Positions 8,621 through 16,423 of a stretch of DNA of 64,000 nucleotides are shown here, piece by piece (the stretch's first letter is position 1; every line of letters begins with the position of its first letter). The notes beneath the pieces were generated by a model, which worked only from the letters and a program-made list of their open reading frames with translations, was not told where the DNA came from and searched no databases. Source of the DNA: Chroococcidiopsis sp. CCMEE 29 (lineage in GTDB: Bacteria; Cyanobacteriota; Cyanobacteriia; Cyanobacteriales; Chroococcidiopsidaceae); the NCBI RefSeq assembly GCF_023558375.1, contig NZ_CP083761.1, positions 3,336,501 through 3,400,500 of the forward strand, written 5' to 3'. Made by a program: the position numbers and the translations under genes.

Positions 8621-10299
8621 CGGTGCGTCCCAAAGAAATAGCATCGATGCTGACGCGCGATCGCGTGCGGCTGGATGCAGATATTTACCGCCCTGATGCG
8701 AAAGGTGAATTCCCAGTGTTGCTGATGCGACAACTAGCTGGGAGAGCGATCGCTTCCACTGTGGTTTATGCCCATCCGAGTTGGTACGCCGCCCATGGCT
8801 ACATTGTGGTAATTCAGGATGTACGTGGGCGAGGCACATCTGAGGGTGAATTTAAGTTATTTATCCACGAAATTGAGGACGGCGAGGACACCGTAAATTG
8901 GGCAGCTAATTTACCCGGTAGTACTGGACAAGTGGGGATGTATGGATTTTCATATCACGGACTGACTCAGCTGTATGCCGCAGTAACCCATCCACCTGCC
9001 CTTGAGACAATTTGCCCGGCGATGATTGGGTATAACTTATATACCGATTGGGTTTATGAAGGAGGAGCCTTCTGTCTGCAAACCAATCTCAGTTGGGCAA
9101 TTCAGCTGGCAGCAGAAACAGCGCGGTTACAGGGTGATGTCGCTGCCCATTACACACTCTACGCCGCTGCCAAGGATATGCCGCTATACGATCAAGTTCC
9201 CAGCTTGAATGAGTGCTTGAGAAAATTTGCGCCGAATGCCTTTTATCACGAGTGGCTCGAACATTCAAAACCAGATGAATACTGGGAGCAGATTTCTCCC
9301 AAACGTCACCTGCAAGAAGTTGACTTGCCCATGTTCCACATTGGGGGATGGTTTGACACTTACCTACGCGGAACCCTGAATTTATATAAGGATATGTTAG
9401 TGCGCTCTGGTGAGCGCCAACAGCTGGTAGTCGGGCCGTGGGCGCATCTGCCTTGGTGCCGCAAAGTAGGTGCTGTTGATTATGGACCAGAGGCAATAAG
9501 TCCTATAGATAGGATGCAACTGCGATGGTTCGATCAGTTTCTCAAAGGCAAAGATACTGGGCTGTTGTACGAGCAGCCTGTCTACCTATTTGAGATGGGC
9601 AGTAACCGCTGGCGAAAATTTGACAGTTGGCCTAGTCCTATACAAATACCTTACTTTTTGTCAAGTACCGGTATTGCCAGTATGCGGGAAGATTCAGGCA
9701 CTCTAGTAACAGAATCAATCCAAAATCAAAGTCGCTCGTTGGCGAGTGTAAAGGTTCCACCCAAACTCCAAAATTCATTTGATGTGTTGGTTCACGACCC
9801 TTGGCAACCCGTTCCAGCTCTAGGTGGTCATGCGGCGGTGCCAGCTGGACCATTTGAGCGATCGCATATAGATTGTCGTTCAGATGTTTTGACGTATACT
9901 ACTGAACAGTTAGCGGTGGACCTGCATTTAGCGGGTGATGTGGCAGTTGAAATCTGGTGTAGCGCTGATACGCCTAGTCATGACTTGTGTGCGGTGCTGT
10001 CCGAGGTGCGAGCAGATGGGAGTGTTTACAATCTGACGCAGGGTTACGTTAATGTTGACTCTAGTCAGCATCAACCGCTGCGAGTTTCGCTTCAGGCAAC
10101 TTGTGTCCGAATTGTCAAAGGTAATGCCTTGCGCCTAAGTTTGAGTGCAGCTTGTTTTCCTGCTTATCCGATGAATCCAGCCACAGGGTCACCACTGGGT
10201 AGCACGCGCTTGATGGATGCTCAAATTGTCACATTGACGGTTAATTCGGGAGGCGATTACCCTTCGCAAGTTTTGTTACCTGTAGTCTCACCCTCTTAA
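8614..10299 (+). CDS. CocE/NonD-family alpha/beta hydrolase (X-Pro dipeptidyl-peptidase S15 type)
   Basis: This is a 561-residue serine hydrolase. The nucleophile elbow GFSYHG has its Ser at residue 113. The acid lies in the GGWFDTYLRG segment and the His in VGPWAHLPW. The C-terminal ~200 residues form the jelly-roll of the S15/CocE family, ending near LRLSLSAACFP. Known members split esters (cocaine), glutaryl amides or X-Pro dipeptides. No signal peptide is seen. It is coupled to the cupin by overlap. The break in gene order right after it, a truncated Uma2 gene beginning 9 bases after its stop, looks like a recombination joint. Confidence 0.9.
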   Translation: MLAVRPKEIASMLTRDRVRLDADIYRPDAKGEFPVLLMRQLAGRAIASTVVYAHPSWYAAHGYIVVIQDVRGRGTSEGEFKLFIHEIEDGEDTVNWAANLPGSTGQVGMYGFSYHGLTQLYAAVTHPPALETICPAMIGYNLYTDWVYEGGAFCLQTNLSWAIQLAAETARLQGDVAAHYTLYAAAKDMPLYDQVPSLNECLRKFAPNAFYHEWLEHSKPDEYWEQISPKRHLQEVDLPMFHIGGWFDTYLRGTLNLYKDMLVRSGERQQLVVGPWAHLPWCRKVGAVDYGPEAISPIDRMQLRWFDQFLKGKDTGLLYEQPVYLFEMGSNRWRKFDSWPSPIQIPYFLSSTGIASMREDSGTLVTESIQNQSRSLASVKVPPKLQNSFDVLVHDPWQPVPALGGHAAVPAGPFERSHIDCRSDVLTYTTEQLAVDLHLAGDVAVEIWCSADTPSHDLCAVLSEVRADGSVYNLTQGYVNVDSSQHQPLRVSLQATCVRIVKGNALRLSLSAACFPAYPMNPATGSPLGSTRLMDAQIVTLTVNSGGDYPSQVLLPVVSPS

Positions 10300-10308
10300 G
10301 AGATATGT

Positions 10309-10647
10309 GTTGCCATACCAAATGGTGCAATGCGTTCTCCTGATGCAGCTTGGATAAAACTAGAACGATGGAACACGCTGTCGGAAGAAAAACAGGAAAA
10401 ATTTGCTCCTATCAGTCCTGATTTTGTAGTGGAACTGCGTTCACCTAGCGACAGCTTGAAAGTTCTGCAAGCAGATGCAAGAGTATATTGATAAAGATGT
10501 CAAACTTGGGTGGCTGATTGATCGCAAACAGAAGAAAGTCTATATTTATCGTCCCGGTACGCCAGTCGAGTGTTTGGAAAATCCCCTACACTCAGCGGCG
10601 ATCCCGTGCTACCTGGATTTATCTTGGATTTGAACAAAATTTGGTAA
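10309..10647 (+). pseudogene. Uma2 (DUF820) endonuclease-family pseudogene
   Basis: Conceptual translation in shifting frames gives Uma2-type pieces: PNGAMRSPDAAW, SPDFVVELRSPSD, then after a shift near 10470 MQEYIDKDVKLGWLIDRK and VYIYRPG, then after another near 10587 LSGDPVLPGFILDLNKIW before the stop. The N-terminal third of the domain is missing and there are at least two frameshifts, so it is broken. The nearest intact family member is at 30011-30769 on the other strand. Confidence 0.75.
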
Positions 10648-11155
10648 GTCTTTTGTGACGATAACGGTGAGGTGTAGAGGCGATGACCTACCTTGCATTG
10701 CTCGTTGCTTCACGAAAACTTTACACAAAATTTAAATAACCAGTGGTTATTTAAAGAACCAGTAAAAAAACACCGCTCAGCAATTTTTTTATATAAAGTT
10801 CTTGTATAGTAAGCTTCAAGTTAATAAAAGTTAAATTCAGCAATTATAAAGTTAAGTTAATATGTCAATCTGACAACTTATAGGAGCAAGCTGTTAATCA
10901 ATGACTTTCATAGGAGCTTGGCTTACCTGAGAGAACAGGTTCTAACCTTGTTTCCTGCTACAGAAGTTATTAGACTGGTCTGTGCCCAGTTTTCAGCTCG
11001 GACTATATTAGCTTAAATTGATACTCATTTCCATTACCTGCTAAAGGTTAACCAGGGATGAGCTAATCGTCATTCAAATTTCTAGAACAATCCACGTCAT
11101 GATTAGGGTTTATTTAGCGCACAGATTATGCAAATAAATTGAATGCACATTAGCT
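10648..11155. other. A+T-rich intergenic region without a gene
   Basis: No reading frame with family features is seen on either strand. The region holds a 23-bp near-perfect palindrome (listed separately) and several A/T-rich promoter-like stretches before the small gene at 11156. Confidence 0.5.
10732..10754. repeat. 23-bp palindrome, 11-bp arms
   Basis: TTAAATAACCA and TGGTTATTTAA are exact reverse complements around a single G. There is no T-run directly after it, so it fits an operator or recombination site better than a terminator. Function is unknown. Confidence 0.6.
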
Positions 11156-11410
11156 ATGACACCCATTCAAGTAGCTGCTCTCGAAAAGTTTCTTGCCAAC
11201 AATGACTTTGAGTACTGCGACTACAATGAGGAATTCGGCATAGTCGCCTACAGCCTGAGTGTAGGTGACTGGACAATGGAGGTTGCCTACGGCGACGAGT
11301 GCTACTACCGCTTGTTTAATGATGTCACTGAGGAGTCTAACTGTGAAGAGTTCACTCAGATATCTGAAGTAATGACTGAGTACAATAGGTTGTATCGTTT
11401 AAAGCAATAA
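11156..11410 (+). CDS. Small acidic hypothetical protein
   Basis: This is an 84-residue protein rich in Glu, Asp and Tyr, with no membrane segment or signal peptide. I do not recognise a family. The alternation of polar and hydrophobic residues around 'FGIVAYSLSVGDWTMEVAYGD' suggests a small alpha/beta fold. There is no strong ribosome binding site. It lies in the accessory stretch between the two halves of the catabolic cluster. Confidence 0.5.
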   Translation: MTPIQVAALEKFLANNDFEYCDYNEEFGIVAYSLSVGDWTMEVAYGDECYYRLFNDVTEESNCEEFTQISEVMTEYNRLYRLKQ

Positions 11411-11485
11411 TGATTCGAGCAAGGCACACAGGAACAAACCGTAACTTTCAGAATTAGCGATCACCCGTTTCACCTGGTATAAGAG

Positions 11486-11647
11486 TCACGAATCATTGTC
11501 CTGGTCTCCATAGGTTGGTAACTTACGAATTAGTTCCCTCAATAAATCTGTTTTGGTTCTTTGAGTTTGTTGGCAGTAAGTTTCGAGTGCTTTCATTTCC
11601 AGCTCCGAAACCTTAAAGGTAATCCATTGCTTTGGTTTCTTAGACAC
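11486..11647 (-). CDS. Very small ribbon-helix-helix-like protein (53 aa)
   Basis: A GTG-started frame encodes 53 residues, beginning VSKKPKQWITFKVSELE and continuing to TDLLRELIRKL. A short strand (WITFKVS) followed by two helices with the second starting at a Thr/Asp cap is the pattern of CopG/Arc-type ribbon-helix-helix proteins. Cyanobacteria carry many such short ones as single genes. It would bind DNA as a dimer. There is no partner toxin next to it. The ribosome binding site is weak, and start choice rests on the family's length. Confidence 0.5.
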   Translation of the reverse strand: MSKKPKQWITFKVSELEMKALETYCQQTQRTKTDLLRELIRKLPTYGDQDNDS

Positions 11648-12193
11648 GTTTAATATAGATGAAAAACATACGCAGTCACTGTTCTAGGGTAACATGGAGT
11701 TTTAGTCAGTACTAAATGTAGTTTCCTAAAAGTTTGCACAAGGTTTAATGTAGCAAGTGCGAATAGGAACATCCTTGTACTTTGGTATTGCAGGGTAAAG
11801 CAGAATCTAGAACTTGATTGTATTAATCGAATAAAGCTAAAAAACATCTTACGGTGTAATTACGCTAGATATTGCCACAGTTACAAACTTCTCACCTCTA
11901 CTCAATTCATTTCAGGTAGAGACTGACGTATTTTATATGCTGATTAGCCAATAGCAGCAGCGGGAACTGTGGCTATCGTAGTTTAAGACTCTGTTGCTTA
12001 GGCATCGCCTGCTTTCCTTTCTTTTTTCTAACTTAGTTTAATTAAAAATGCTCTACTTTAATGGAGAACGTCTTTGACTTTTCCAAAACTAATTATGCAA
12101 CCACTCTGTTTCCGATCGCGTTTGGATAAATGTATAACTTCACGTATAAGTTGTATAAGTTGTATATTTTAGGTGCTTCTTGGGTAATGTTAT
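11648..12193. other. Intergenic region left of the insertion
   Basis: No supported gene is seen. It contains a short tandem TATAAGTTG(T) repeat near 12145-12165 and is A+T-rich. It probably held regulatory sequence for the genes now cut off by the insertion at 12206. Confidence 0.4.
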
Positions 12194-12205
12194 AGGTGTG
12201 TTGAT
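12194..12205. repeat. Left copy of 12-bp target-site duplication
   Basis: AGGTGTGTTGAT occurs here and again at 14805-14816, directly outside the two transposase genes. The copies are in direct orientation and their outer flanks are unrelated, as expected for a target duplication made by a DDE transposase of the IS4 group. Confidence 0.7.
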
Positions 12206-12222
12206 CTGCTTGACTGACAAAA

Positions 12223-13391
12223 CTAAGAAGCTGGAAAGCGTCTGAGGACGGTGAATTCACGCTCGAAGGAATCATTGTGTTGTCGCTTGGAAGCAAGGGC
12301 AGGTTGAGGGTCATGCAAACTTGAGAGGCACCGATAAACCTGAATCTTCCATTGGTGGGTGATGGCGAGGCGAATCCAATTCCAACCAATTTTCAGATAA
12401 CTCATGCCCCGATTCGAGTGAGTATCGACTTGGCGACGCTTGCCCGACGCGACCACCTGCACTCCTTGCAGCACCAGAAACAGCATGGTCAAGGCAATCA
12501 CCCCGCATAAGTGCGAGAGGGCAAACTTGTCCCGCAACCTGGAGGCTTCGAGATTGAATCCGTTCGACTTGAGATCCAAAAAGGATTGCTCGACCTGAAA
12601 CCGGAGTCGGTATTGAGCAAACGTTTGCAAGTTCGTCCATCGCTCACAATCGTCCAATCCTCGCCACTGGGCTTGTCATGGGCAAACGCTAGGTAAACGT
12701 TGGGGTAGGGTTTGGTTTTACCCACCGACACCATCGGCGTAAAATAAGCTTGTCCGGGCTGCAACGGGATGGACGACACTTTGCGCCATTGTCCTTGGTA
12801 CTGAAACTGAAATGAACGTTTAATCCGAATCCGAAAATGCCAACTCAGATTCTCTCGGAGGTACTTCATCAGTTTGCCATCGGCGAAGCCCCGGTCTGCC
12901 AGCAGGACAATTGCTACCCCATCGGGCAGGATTGTTTGAGCTTGTCGCAGGACCCGCTGAATCGTCCATAACCGGACGGTGCTGCTGGAGTGTGCCACCA
13001 CTCGCCAAGCAATGGGAACGGTTCTGCCTCGATCCACCACGCCCACCCACACGATGCAAAAACAATTCCATACCACCGTCGTGTCCAGGCTCAAATACAG
13101 CCGTTTCTGGCTCCACTCAGACAGGGCTTGCTCAATCAGGGCATGATGAGCGGCAATGACATTAATGCGTCGATTTGACAACCAACGCCGAAACCGTCTC
13201 TGATGCGACTGCGCGACTTGAGCTCGGCTAATCACATACACGCCAAACCCGCCCAGATGCACGTTCTGGCTTTGAATCATCCCTATCATCATCCAGCAGA
13301 GCGTTTGTAAGTGCCGCGCATCTTGCCATTGAATCTCACATTGACTCAGATATTGCGACAACGCATCATAGAGACGGGAAGTAGGAGCCAT
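12223..13391 (-). pseudogene. IS4-family DDE transposase, one frameshift
   Basis: Two overlapping minus-strand frames (13391 to about 12640, then about 12657 to 12223) together make one DDE transposase of about 385 residues. Catalytic acids are seen in LSLDTTVVW (first Asp), LLADRGFADG (second Asp) and YRLRFQVEQSFLDLKS (Glu). The last falls in the second frame. A single-base loss near 12650 breaks the frame after EDWTIVSD. It could in theory be a programmed shift, but no slippery run is evident. The stop codon lies within about 10 bases of the element's left end. Confidence 0.8.
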
Positions 13392-13545
13392 TGATTTTGC
13401 TGTTAGGTGTGGTAACTTTCCAGCTTAAACCAGGCTCTGCTTCCCTCCTAGCTTGACTTTCGACCTCAACATCTTTTGTCAGATACCGTCTTGTTTTGGC
13501 AACCTATTTAGGGATTTTTTCATAAGTACAATAACTGTCTTATTC

Positions 13546-14532
13546 TCAAGCAGCAACAGTTGCAAGTGGCTTACCGTAATCAGGGTCGAAAGGTTTTCCT
13601 GACTTGAGGACTCCAAATGCTAAATGTAGTAATTTTCGCATCACGGCTCCTACTGCAACCATTTTGGTCTTGCCACGTCTCAACAGGCGTTCCCAGAGGT
13701 CATGTAAAATCGGATTACATTGAGCAGCTGTTAAAGCAGGCATGAACAAAGCCTTGCGAAGTCTAGAGTTACCGATGCGCGAAAGACTTGTCTTGCCTCT
13801 TACAGAAGTGCCACTTGTGCGCTCACGCGGTGTCAGCCCACTATAGGCAGCCAATTGACGGGCGCTTTCAAAGGTAGTCACACTACCAATTTCTGCCAAG
13901 ATGCTGGCAGCGGTTTGCTCTCCCACACCTGGAATTGAAGTGAGCAAATCGCGTTGGGCTCTCAAGTTTGTATGCTGCTTGAAGTGAGTATGAATCAATT
14001 GCCGTGTCTTGCCGAGCTCGTTCTCTAAAAACTGAATGTGGCTTGAAATCGACGCTTGTACATCTGGGTTATCAGTGACATCTAAACGGTTCTTCTCCTG
14101 TTGTAGCATTTGATTGAGCGATTCGAGTCGCCGCATGATTGCCTGTAGTTGCTCAATCTCAGCAGCAGGTGGACTCCAGCTAGGCGGATGCAGTGCGGCG
14201 CAAAACCGAGCAATGACTCCAGCATCTACCTTGTCTGTTTTGGTTCGCGTCATTTCACTGATAGCAAATCCCTTTACTCGGCTGGGATTGACTAGACTCA
14301 CCGTTTGTTCCTGCTCGTAGAAGTATCGTGCTAAGGCGCTGCCATAACTCCCTGTAGCCTCCATACAAGCGTGCACTTTAGTGATTCCTTGTCTTGATAG
14401 CCAATTTAAAAGTTCTTGATACCCCTCTAGATTGTTCCCTAATGCTTTTGGTTTACTCTTGCCGTTTGGTAGGAGTAAACAAACATGCACTTTACTCTTA
14501 CCAACATCAATCCCTAAAACCGCTGTTTCCAT
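13546..14532 (-). CDS. IS110-family DEDD transposase/recombinase
   Basis: The full-length 328-residue recombinase starts METAVLGIDVGKSK. The ATG at 14532 is preferred over an upstream in-frame codon because family members begin at this point. The N-terminal RuvC-like DEDD domain shows Asp in GIDVGK, Glu in CMEATGSYG, and Asp residues in RTKTDKVDAG. The C-terminal Tnp domain has SIPGVGEQTA, YSGLTPRERTSG and GNSRLRKAL, with the conserved Ser region. IS110 enzymes are guided by a bridge RNA made from the element's own non-coding end. The long leader upstream of this gene is therefore listed as a candidate. Confidence 0.9.
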   Translation of the reverse strand: METAVLGIDVGKSKVHVCLLLPNGKSKPKALGNNLEGYQELLNWLSRQGITKVHACMEATGSYGSALARYFYEQEQTVSLVNPSRVKGFAISEMTRTKTDKVDAGVIARFCAALHPPSWSPPAAEIEQLQAIMRRLESLNQMLQQEKNRLDVTDNPDVQASISSHIQFLENELGKTRQLIHTHFKQHTNLRAQRDLLTSIPGVGEQTAASILAEIGSVTTFESARQLAAYSGLTPRERTSGTSVRGKTSLSRIGNSRLRKALFMPALTAAQCNPILHDLWERLLRRGKTKMVAVGAVMRKLLHLAFGVLKSGKPFDPDYGKPLATVAA

Positions 14533-14770
14533 ATAGTCTTGTTCCCTTACATCCTGAGTTAACCACAGGTGACTGGCTCTCAACTACACTTGTGTATGCA
14601 AGCTCTACTATTGTTACAGTTGCTTTAGATACCGTCCAGATTTAGAGAATCCAATCAGATTGAGGTGACAACGGTCTTTATCTGACAACCAAGCTGTAGC
14701 GCCTCCGTCAACCACCAGACTCGCTTGTACCTCCCACTCTCTTGACTAGAGAGTAGACCTGTAAACTGAG
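14533..14770 (-). ncRNA. Candidate IS110 bridge RNA region
   Basis: The ~240 bases upstream of the transposase (same strand) contain no gene but do contain a CTCTAGTCAAGAGAG hairpin and two stretches related to the element's right junction. GACGGTATCT repeats the right-end sequence exactly (13481-13490 read on this strand). TTGTCAG is complementary to the flanking CTGACAA. Established IS110 biology places a bridge RNA with donor- and target-binding loops in this position. Loop assignment here is tentative. Confidence 0.4.
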
Positions 14771-14804
14771 TTTAATCAGTCTAATTTAAAGATACAAGTC
14801 AGTC

Positions 14805-14816
14805 AGGTGTGTTGAT
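14805..14816. repeat. Right copy of 12-bp target-site duplication
   Basis: This is the second copy of AGGTGTGTTGAT (see 12194-12205). It ends 21 bases before the start codon of the AtzG-like gene, so the insertion displaced whatever promoter or upstream gene stood there. Confidence 0.7.
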
Positions 14817-14837
14817 AGACTCTTTTATTAAAAAAGT

Positions 14838-15026
14838 ATGGATGATAGCACTTTATCTATAGCTGAGTACGTAAGTCAGATGACGATGTTACTGGATTTG
14901 CAACTATCCCCGGAACATCGCCCGAGTGTAATAGAGAATTTTGCCAGAATTAAAGCGATCGCCCAGCTGGTAAACGAATTTCCCCTGTCAGAAAACATTG
15001 AAGCAGCCCCAGTGTTTGAACCGTGA
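14838..15026 (+). CDS. AtzG-like (DUF4089) small amidase partner subunit
   Basis: This is a 62-residue all-helical protein matching the AtzG/HpxX type: MDDSTLSIAEYV, then LQLSPEHRPSVIENFARI near residues 27-45. In characterised systems AtzG binds and stabilises the amidase AtzE (1-carboxybiuret hydrolase). In purine users the HpxX-HpxY pair is equivalent. Its TGA overlaps the ATG of the amidase (TGATG), implying coupled translation and a 1:1 complex. The IS insertion ends just upstream. Confidence 0.8.
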   Translation: MDDSTLSIAEYVSQMTMLLDLQLSPEHRPSVIENFARIKAIAQLVNEFPLSENIEAAPVFEP

Positions 15027-16423
15027 TGTTGGATTTAAATCAAGCTGATGCTGTTGTTACAGCAGCTGCCGTCCGGGAAGGTAATATCAGCGCAGTGGCA
15101 GTTGTTAATGCTGCCTTGGCACGGATTGAAGCACGGAATAAGGTACTCAACTGTTTTACTGCTGTGACGGCTGAAAAAGCTTTGGCAAATGCGGAGGAAA
15201 TAGATCGAGCGATCGCCGCTGGAACCAACCCTGGTCCCTTGGCTGGTGTCCCCTTTGCTGTCAAAAATCTATTTGATATCGCTGGTTTAACTACCCTTGC
15301 AGGATCGAAGATTAATGCTGAAAAGCCAGTAGCGACTCAAGATGCAACAGCTGTTACTGCCTTGAAACGAGCCGGTGCTGTACTGGTTGGTGCTTTGAAT
15401 ATGGACGAATACGCCTACGGTTTCGTTACCGAAAACTCTCACTATGGCGTGACTCATAACCCCCACGATTTAAATCGCGTAGCAGGCGGTTCATCCGGTG
15501 GTTCTGCTGCTGCTGTGGCAGCTGGGTTAGTACTGCTAACATTAGGTTCTGATACCAATGGTTCGATTCGAGTTCCTGCTGCGTTGTGTGGTGTATTTGG
15601 ATTCAAACCAACTTATGGAAGGTTGTCACGGGCTGGGGTAGCATTGTTTTCCAGCAGCTTTGACCACATCGGACCATTTGCCCGTTCGGTGCGTGATATC
15701 ACCACAGCGTTTGATGTGCTTCAAGGGGCAGACGATCGCGATCCGGTTTGTACTAATCGCTCGCCTGAACCATGCTTACCTCAGCTAAGTCAAGGGATTG
15801 AGGATTTACGAATTGCGATCGCCTCTGACTATTTTCTCAAAAATGCTGCAACAGAGGCACTGACAGCAGTGAAACAAGTTGCCCGTGCATTGGATGTAAG
15901 TGAGTATGTCACTCTACCAGAAGCGCAGCGGGCGCGTGCAGCAGCGTTTGTAATTACGGCTTGCGAAGGAGCAAATCTGCATTTGGATGACTTGCGATCG
16001 CGTCCTGATGATTTTGATCCAGCAACGCGCGATCGCTTTCTAGCAGGTGCTTTGATCCCAGCTAGTTGGTACATTCAAGCCCAGCGGTTTCGGAGTTGGT
16101 ACCGCGATCGCGTTCGTGAAGTATTTCAAAATGTAGACGTAATTTTAGCTCCAACCACACCTTGTCCAGCCCCGTTGATTGGTCAACAGAGAATGACGCT
16201 AGAGGGTGAGGAGATTCTCGTCCGCCCACACTTAGGGCTATTTACCCAGCCATTATCCTTTATCGGTTTACCTGTCTTGTCTGTGCCAATTCAACACCCA
16301 AAAACCCTGCCACTAGGAGTCCAGCTGATTGCTGCACCTTATCATGAGGCAAAAATTTTGCGAGTTGCTGCTTTACTTGAGGCTAAAGGTGTCATAGCAG
16401 CTCCGGTTGTGCAGCAGTCATGA
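15026..16423 (+). CDS. AtzE-like amidase (amidase-signature family)
   Basis: This amidase of about 465 residues has the complete Ser-cisSer-Lys triad region: Lys in PFAVKNLFD (about residue 77), cis-Ser in GGSSGGSAAAV (about residues 152-162), and nucleophile Ser in SDTNGSIRVPA (about residue 178). Closest characterised relatives are AtzE/HpxY, which cleave carboxybiuret- or ureide-type amides. The start is the ATG overlapping the AtzG stop. A GTG one codon earlier is possible. It overlaps the next gene by 4 bases (ATGA), so AtzG-like, AtzE-like and oxidoreductase form one operon. Confidence 0.88.
   Translation: MLDLNQADAVVTAAAVREGNISAVAVVNAALARIEARNKVLNCFTAVTAEKALANAEEIDRAIAAGTNPGPLAGVPFAVKNLFDIAGLTTLAGSKINAEKPVATQDATAVTALKRAGAVLVGALNMDEYAYGFVTENSHYGVTHNPHDLNRVAGGSSGGSAAAVAAGLVLLTLGSDTNGSIRVPAALCGVFGFKPTYGRLSRAGVALFSSSFDHIGPFARSVRDITTAFDVLQGADDRDPVCTNRSPEPCLPQLSQGIEDLRIAIASDYFLKNAATEALTAVKQVARALDVSEYVTLPEAQRARAAAFVITACEGANLHLDDLRSRPDDFDPATRDRFLAGALIPASWYIQAQRFRSWYRDRVREVFQNVDVILAPTTPCPAPLIGQQRMTLEGEEILVRPHLGLFTQPLSFIGLPVLSVPIQHPKTLPLGVQLIAAPYHEAKILRVAALLEAKGVIAAPVVQQS

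Larger units (their letters stand above)
13483..14770 (-). mobile_element. IS110-family element (boundaries approximate)
   Basis: The element comprises the transposase and non-coding ends. The right-end junction is placed near 13482-13490, where the transposase-sense strand reads GGTATCTGACAA. A CT dinucleotide sits at the probable join, the usual IS110 core. The left end lies somewhere beyond the leader, about 14760-14780. IS110 elements lack long inverted repeats, so the ends are inferred from the nested context. Confidence 0.5.
12206..14804. mobile_element. IS4-type element carrying a nested IS110 element
   Basis: The interval is bracketed by the 12-bp direct repeat. Both outer ends contain GACTGAC in inverted orientation (12212-12218 and the complement at 14798-14804). 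The IS4-type transposase occupies the left half. The IS110 transposase and its non-coding leader occupy most of the right half. The simplest reading is that an IS4-type element landed about 20 bases upstream of the AtzG-like gene and then received an IS110 insertion in its right non-coding end. Exact inner boundaries cannot be fixed by eye. Confidence 0.6.

Noticed and set aside
13474-13482. TTTTGTCAG as the right inverted repeat of the IS4-type element (matching CTGACAAAA at 12214)
   Set aside because: It would end the element at 13482, but the 12-bp direct repeat at 12194/14805 brackets the whole block and explains the insertion better. The nine-base match is kept as a possible internal or older end.
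13392-13545. Bridge RNA downstream of the IS110 transposase (IS1111-type arrangement)
   Set aside because: The downstream non-coding stretch is short and unstructured. The long structured stretch is upstream, as in the IS110 subgroup.
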